A DNA stretch of 64,000 nt, from NCBI GenBank assembly GCA_020161575.1, contig JAIUNR010000003.1, positions 362,588 through 426,587 on the forward strand, given 5' to 3'. This DNA comes from Pseudomonadota bacterium (GTDB lineage Bacteria > Pseudomonadota > Alphaproteobacteria > Rhizobiales > Beijerinckiaceae). This document shows, piece after piece, positions 61,592-64,000 of this stretch; position 1 is the first letter of the stretch; each line of letters starts with the position of its first letter. The translations under genes and the position numbers were made by a program. Below the pieces are notes generated by a model. The model was not told where the DNA came from. It saw only the letters and a program-made list of their open reading frames with translations, and searched no databases.

Positions 61592-62002
61592 ATGCCAAGC
61601 CTGCAATCCATTCGCGACGACCTCGCTTTTCTCGATGATTGGGATGAGCGCTATCGCTATCTGATCGATCTCGGCAAACAGATGCCTCCCCTCCCCGCCG
61701 AAAAGTTGGTGGAGGCCAATCGCGTTCAGGGTTGCGCCAGCCAGGTCTGGCTTGTGCTCAGCCGCGACGAGCAGGGGCGCGTCCATCTGCTCGGCGACAG
61801 CGATGCCCTCATCGTCAAAGGGCTGGTAGCGCTCGTCATTGCGATCTTCGATGGCGCGACCCCGACCGAAATCGCCGCCCTCGACGCCCATGCGCTCTTT
61901 GCGGAAATCGGTTTGCGCGATCACCTGACCTCGCAACGCGCGAACGGCCTTGCCTCGATGGTCGCCCGGATCAAGGCCGAGGCCGCCGCCCTGGCGCCGT
62001 AA
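61592..62002 (+). CDS. sufE: Cysteine desulfuration protein SufE
   Basis: 136 residues. It accepts persulfide sulfur from the cysteine desulfurase SufS for iron-sulfur cluster assembly. The acceptor Cys is in VQGCASQVWLVL, and WDERYRYLIDLGKQMPPLP is the normal N-terminal part. CGGAGA precedes the ATG. It stands apart from any suf operon and ends at a strong terminator. Confidence 0.94.
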   Translation: MPSLQSIRDDLAFLDDWDERYRYLIDLGKQMPPLPAEKLVEANRVQGCASQVWLVLSRDEQGRVHLLGDSDALIVKGLVALVIAIFDGATPTEIAALDAHALFAEIGLRDHLTSQRANGLASMVARIKAEAAALAP

Positions 62003-62030
62003 GCCGGGGCGACTGCCCTTTGCCTTGCTG

Positions 62031-62079
62031 GAGCGGGCGATCTGCCTCGATCAGATCGCCCGCTCTATCTTTTGTTTTA
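62031..62079 (+). terminator. Rho-independent terminator after sufE
   Basis: Perfect 14-base-pair stem GAGCGGGCGATCTG / CAGATCGCCCGCTC with a seven-base loop (62045-62051), followed by a T-rich run (TATCTTTTGTTTT). It lies 28 bases after the sufE stop. Confidence 0.9.
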
Positions 62080-62130
62080 GCGCATTTTCTTTCGATCCAC
62101 CGGCATCCGCAGAAGCGGAAAATGCTCTAA
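62077..62130. repeat. Palindromic TAGAGCATTTTC-type intergenic repeat
   Basis: Arms AGCGCATTTTC and GAAAATGCTCTAA enclose GATCCACCGGCATCCGC, the arrangement of a repeat common in Hyphomicrobiales genomes. The right arm reads TAGAGCATTTTCCGCT on the minus strand and supplies the stop codon of the DUF6456 gene. A half copy is at 56897-56912. Confidence 0.65.
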
Positions 62131-62960
62131 GCGCCGAAACGCCGCGTCGCGGCCTCCTCATCGTGCCATTGCCGCATCGGCGATCGCTCCGGGCCGGTCG
62201 CCGCATTGCGGAGCCCGTAATGCCGCGCCAAGGCCCTCAGGGCATAGGCAAGGATCACCTTGCCCGATCGAAGCGGGATCGCGTAATCCCGCTCGATGCT
62301 TTCCAGCCCTTTGGAAAAGGCGCAGATATCCCACAGGATTCCTGCGAAATCCGGTCCGACGCTGCGCATGGCCCGATCAACCCGTGCTTTCGCCGCCATC
62401 GCGCCTTCTGAGAGCGTGAGCCCGTCATGCCGGCACGAATTGTCGACCGCGAGCCGCGACCAGTTCACGCCCATCTGTGGCGCGGAGCCTGCCAGATAGC
62501 AATCTCGCCGCAGGCGCATGCCCGCCTCGATCTCCGCCGCCCCGATCAGGGCCGGCAATATGCCGGCCCGCCGGAGCATCTCGAGCGGGTCCTCACGCAG
62601 ATTGATGCGGGTTGGCGCGGCCTCGGATGTTGGTTCGGGCTGCGCTTGCGCGAGCAATCTGTGCTGGCTCGCGAAGGGATCCTCCTCCGCGTTCTCCCGC
62701 CGCAGGCGCGCCAGCCCTTCCGGCGTGATGCTGAAGCGCGTCTTTCCTTGCTGCGAGACGCATTTGACCACCCCCGATTCCAGCAAGCCCGCCAGAACCC
62801 CCGAGGGCATGCCGCAAGCCGTCGCGATCGCCTTCCGCGCCCCGTAGAAGATCAACTCGTCTCCCTTCTTTTCCACGCTCGAACCTGGCTGCGCCAGCCG
62901 CCTCAGCAGGCGCTGGCCCATGCGTCGATATTCGGCTTCGATCTCGCTCGGCGCCTTCAT
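62127..62960 (-). CDS. DUF6456 family protein with winged-helix-like N-terminus
   Basis: 277 residues. The N-terminal 80 look like a winged helix-turn-helix (MRQ-type: YRRMGQRLLRRLAQPG, SGVVKCVSQQGKTRFSITPEG). The C-terminal half, with DCYLAGSAPQMGVNWSRLA, VGPDFAGILWDICAFSKGLE and RSGKVILAYALRALARHYGL, matches DUF6456. Function unknown, probably DNA-related. It overlaps the preceding DnaA-like gene by four bases, and its stop codon lies in a repeat. Confidence 0.8.
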   Translation of the reverse strand: MKAPSEIEAEYRRMGQRLLRRLAQPGSSVEKKGDELIFYGARKAIATACGMPSGVLAGLLESGVVKCVSQQGKTRFSITPEGLARLRRENAEEDPFASQHRLLAQAQPEPTSEAAPTRINLREDPLEMLRRAGILPALIGAAEIEAGMRLRRDCYLAGSAPQMGVNWSRLAVDNSCRHDGLTLSEGAMAAKARVDRAMRSVGPDFAGILWDICAFSKGLESIERDYAIPLRSGKVILAYALRALARHYGLRNAATGPERSPMRQWHDEEAATRRFGA

Positions 62961-63385
62961 GCCTCCTCCTCCGGAATGAAGGTTTCGAGCCAGACGCGCA
63001 GGGCGGGCTCGAACAGGTTGAAGGCACGATCGATATCCGCGTCATCCCGCCAATCTTCAATCCGCGCGCAGGCATGGCGGGCGGTCGTCCTGTCCCGCCC
63101 GACCATGCGGCCGGCACGGGTGAGATTGGCGGCAAAGAAAACATGCGCGAAATAGATGGCGGTCTGGCGTGCAGCCGCGACCGGCGCCACGCAGCGCGTG
63201 GGGCGACGCAGGTGCTGGTGGGGAACCGCCTGCCAGGCCGCGGCACAGGCTTCGCTCAAACGCTCGGTCAAGGCGCAGCGCGCCGCTTCGCCAAGGGTGA
63301 CCATTCCCCTGAGCCGGGTTTTTCGCCGCCTGCGCGGGGTTGCTTTCTCAAGATTTGATAGGGTAATTTTTTCTTGATTCTTCAT
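62957..63385 (-). CDS. DnaA domain-IV-like helix-turn-helix protein
   Basis: 142 residues: a lysine/arginine-rich start (RRRRKTRLRG), then a domain resembling the DNA-binding domain of DnaA (AARQTAIYFAHVFFAANLTR, then GRDRTTARHACARIEDWRDD, compare the DnaA signature GRDHTTVLHA). The ATPase domain is absent, so it is not DnaA itself. ATG ATG follows GGAGAGG; the second (63385) is preferred. Coupled to the DUF6456 gene (ATGA). Probably binds DNA; DnaA-box recognition is only a possibility. Confidence 0.78.
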   Translation of the reverse strand: MKNQEKITLSNLEKATPRRRRKTRLRGMVTLGEAARCALTERLSEACAAAWQAVPHQHLRRPTRCVAPVAAARQTAIYFAHVFFAANLTRAGRMVGRDRTTARHACARIEDWRDDADIDRAFNLFEPALRVWLETFIPEEEA

Positions 63386-63749
63386 CATCCTCTCCAAGAA
63401 ACCCACCCTCTTTGACAAGGCTATTTCTTGGTTGACGATGACTTCAATAGAAACTCAGAAAACCACAGAAAAACAAAAATATTTATCCCCGCTCTACATC
63501 CAAAATCATCATTTCTTCGCTAGGGAGCATGAACGATCGACTGATCTGGAGCGCTATCCTTGCATCTTTTGAGCACCCCTTGGAATCTACAAAGGGCTCC
63601 TTAATGTTATGATTTTCGCTTTGGCACGCTGCCCACGTTCTTATGGTTCCATTTGGGTGCTGGATATTTTCCACTGGCTGGGGCGTCTTGTTTTACATTT
63701 TGGTGCTGGAGCCTGGGTTATTTATTCTTTTATTGTTGGTTTTGCGTTT

Positions 63750-63863
63750 TTCGGAGACAAGCGCGCGCTCTGTTGGCGGTCTCTGATGGGTGCCTTGGCG
63801 GCTGAGACGCGCCACGTCTGGGACAAGCGCGAGCCCGCTGGCTTTGGGCGAGCGGGCTTTTTT
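63750..63863 (+). ncRNA. Candidate small RNA ending at a terminator
   Basis: A plus-strand segment with several potential stems (GGAGAC with GTCTCT at about 63752-63783; AGACG-CGCCA-CGTCT at about 63805-63819) running into a strong terminator, with no plus-strand gene before it. The 5' end is a guess. No RNA family was recognised. Confidence 0.3.
63831..63863 (+). terminator. Rho-independent terminator
   Basis: Stem AGCCCGCT (63832-63839) / AGCGGGCT (63851-63858), an 11-base loop and six T residues (63858-63863). Oriented for plus-strand transcription; no annotated plus-strand gene precedes it. Confidence 0.8.
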
Positions 63864-63893
63864 GCATAAGCTCTTGAATTATCTTTTGTAATT

Positions 63894-63970
<77 letters not shown>

Positions 63971-64000
63971 TCACCAACATGGCGGCTATTATGAGCCGTT

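Larger units (their letters stand above)
63386..63893. other. AT-richer intergenic region
   Basis: About 500 bases, AT-rich relative to the window. It should contain the promoter of the DnaA-like gene (minus strand) and a plus-strand transcript ending at the terminator 63831-63863. A plus-strand frame 63609-63869 could encode a small membrane protein, but its stop codon lies beyond that terminator, so it is not accepted as a gene. Confidence 0.45.

Noticed and set aside
63483-63491. TTATCCCCG as a DnaA box upstream of the DnaA-like gene
   Set aside because: Only 7 of 9 bases match TTATCCACA and it is a single site.
63609-63869. 86-residue plus-strand ORF with a hydrophobic centre
   Set aside because: Its stop codon lies beyond a strong terminator and the last 13 residues are encoded by the terminator stem, so it is unlikely to be a gene.

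Overview
The window is chromosomal DNA from a high-GC alphaproteobacterium, most probably of the order Hyphomicrobiales (Rhizobiales). The clues are an RcGTA-type gene transfer agent cluster in canonical order, a ccmIEFH operon next to two-component genes and glnE, GANTC (CcrM) sites clustered before a cell-cycle-like kinase, alphaproteobacterial families (DUF1217, DUF1491, DUF6456, a DnaA domain-IV-like protein, a DUF5330-like protein), and a palindromic repeat of the TAGAGCATTTTC type. No rRNA or CRISPR array was seen. The one tRNA is initiator tRNA-fMet at the right edge.

Region by region: 1-5.4 kb holds signalling genes (a CHASE2 adenylate cyclase cut by the window edge, an IS5-type transposase remnant, a chemoreceptor, and a REC-GGDEF protein whose receiver lacks the phosphoacceptor Asp). 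5.6-19.8 kb is catabolism and uptake: an aldehyde dehydrogenase and an SDR; on the other strand a TauE-like exporter, an M20 peptidase/deacylase and a complete dipeptide-type ABC transporter; then a tripartite tricarboxylate transporter (TctB-TctA-TctC) and an MFS carrier. 19.8-25.9 kb has aminopeptidase N, a large PAS kinase with degenerate ATP-binding boxes, and a DUF1217 flagellar-type protein. 25.9-37.4 kb, all on the minus strand, reads in transcription order: an OmpR-type regulator and kinase, cytochrome c maturation ccmI-E-F-H, a second regulator and kinase, then glnE.

37.5-52.7 kb is the centrepiece, a near-complete gene transfer agent (GTA) cluster on the minus strand in the order small terminase, large terminase, portal, two tiny ORFs, prohead protease, capsid, head-tail connector, tail terminator, tail tube, chaperones, short tape measure, DUF2460, DUF2163, NlpC peptidase, megatron baseplate protein, endolysin. 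Three things are unusual. A secreted chymotrypsin-type protease gene sits antisense between the capsid and connector genes. The usual g7 gene is absent. The last gene is a GH108 endolysin fused in frame to a holin-like two-helix module, with a strong internal ribosome binding site and ATG that could also release the holin-like part as its own protein. In Rhodobacter capsulatus the lysis genes are unlinked from the structural cluster, so this linked, fused lysis gene is the best candidate for something new.

53-64 kb returns to housekeeping: a YcgN-like protein, a class A penicillin-binding protein followed by a DUF1214/DUF1254-like pair, a lipoprotein, a peptidoglycan-binding protein with a degenerate membrane kinase, SufE, and a DUF6456/DnaA-like gene pair. 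An AT-richer stretch with a possible small RNA and its terminator follows, then tRNA-fMet.

Starts were chosen by ATG/GTG, ribosome binding site and overlap with neighbours. All function calls are by recognising motifs in the translated sequence; no database search was possible.
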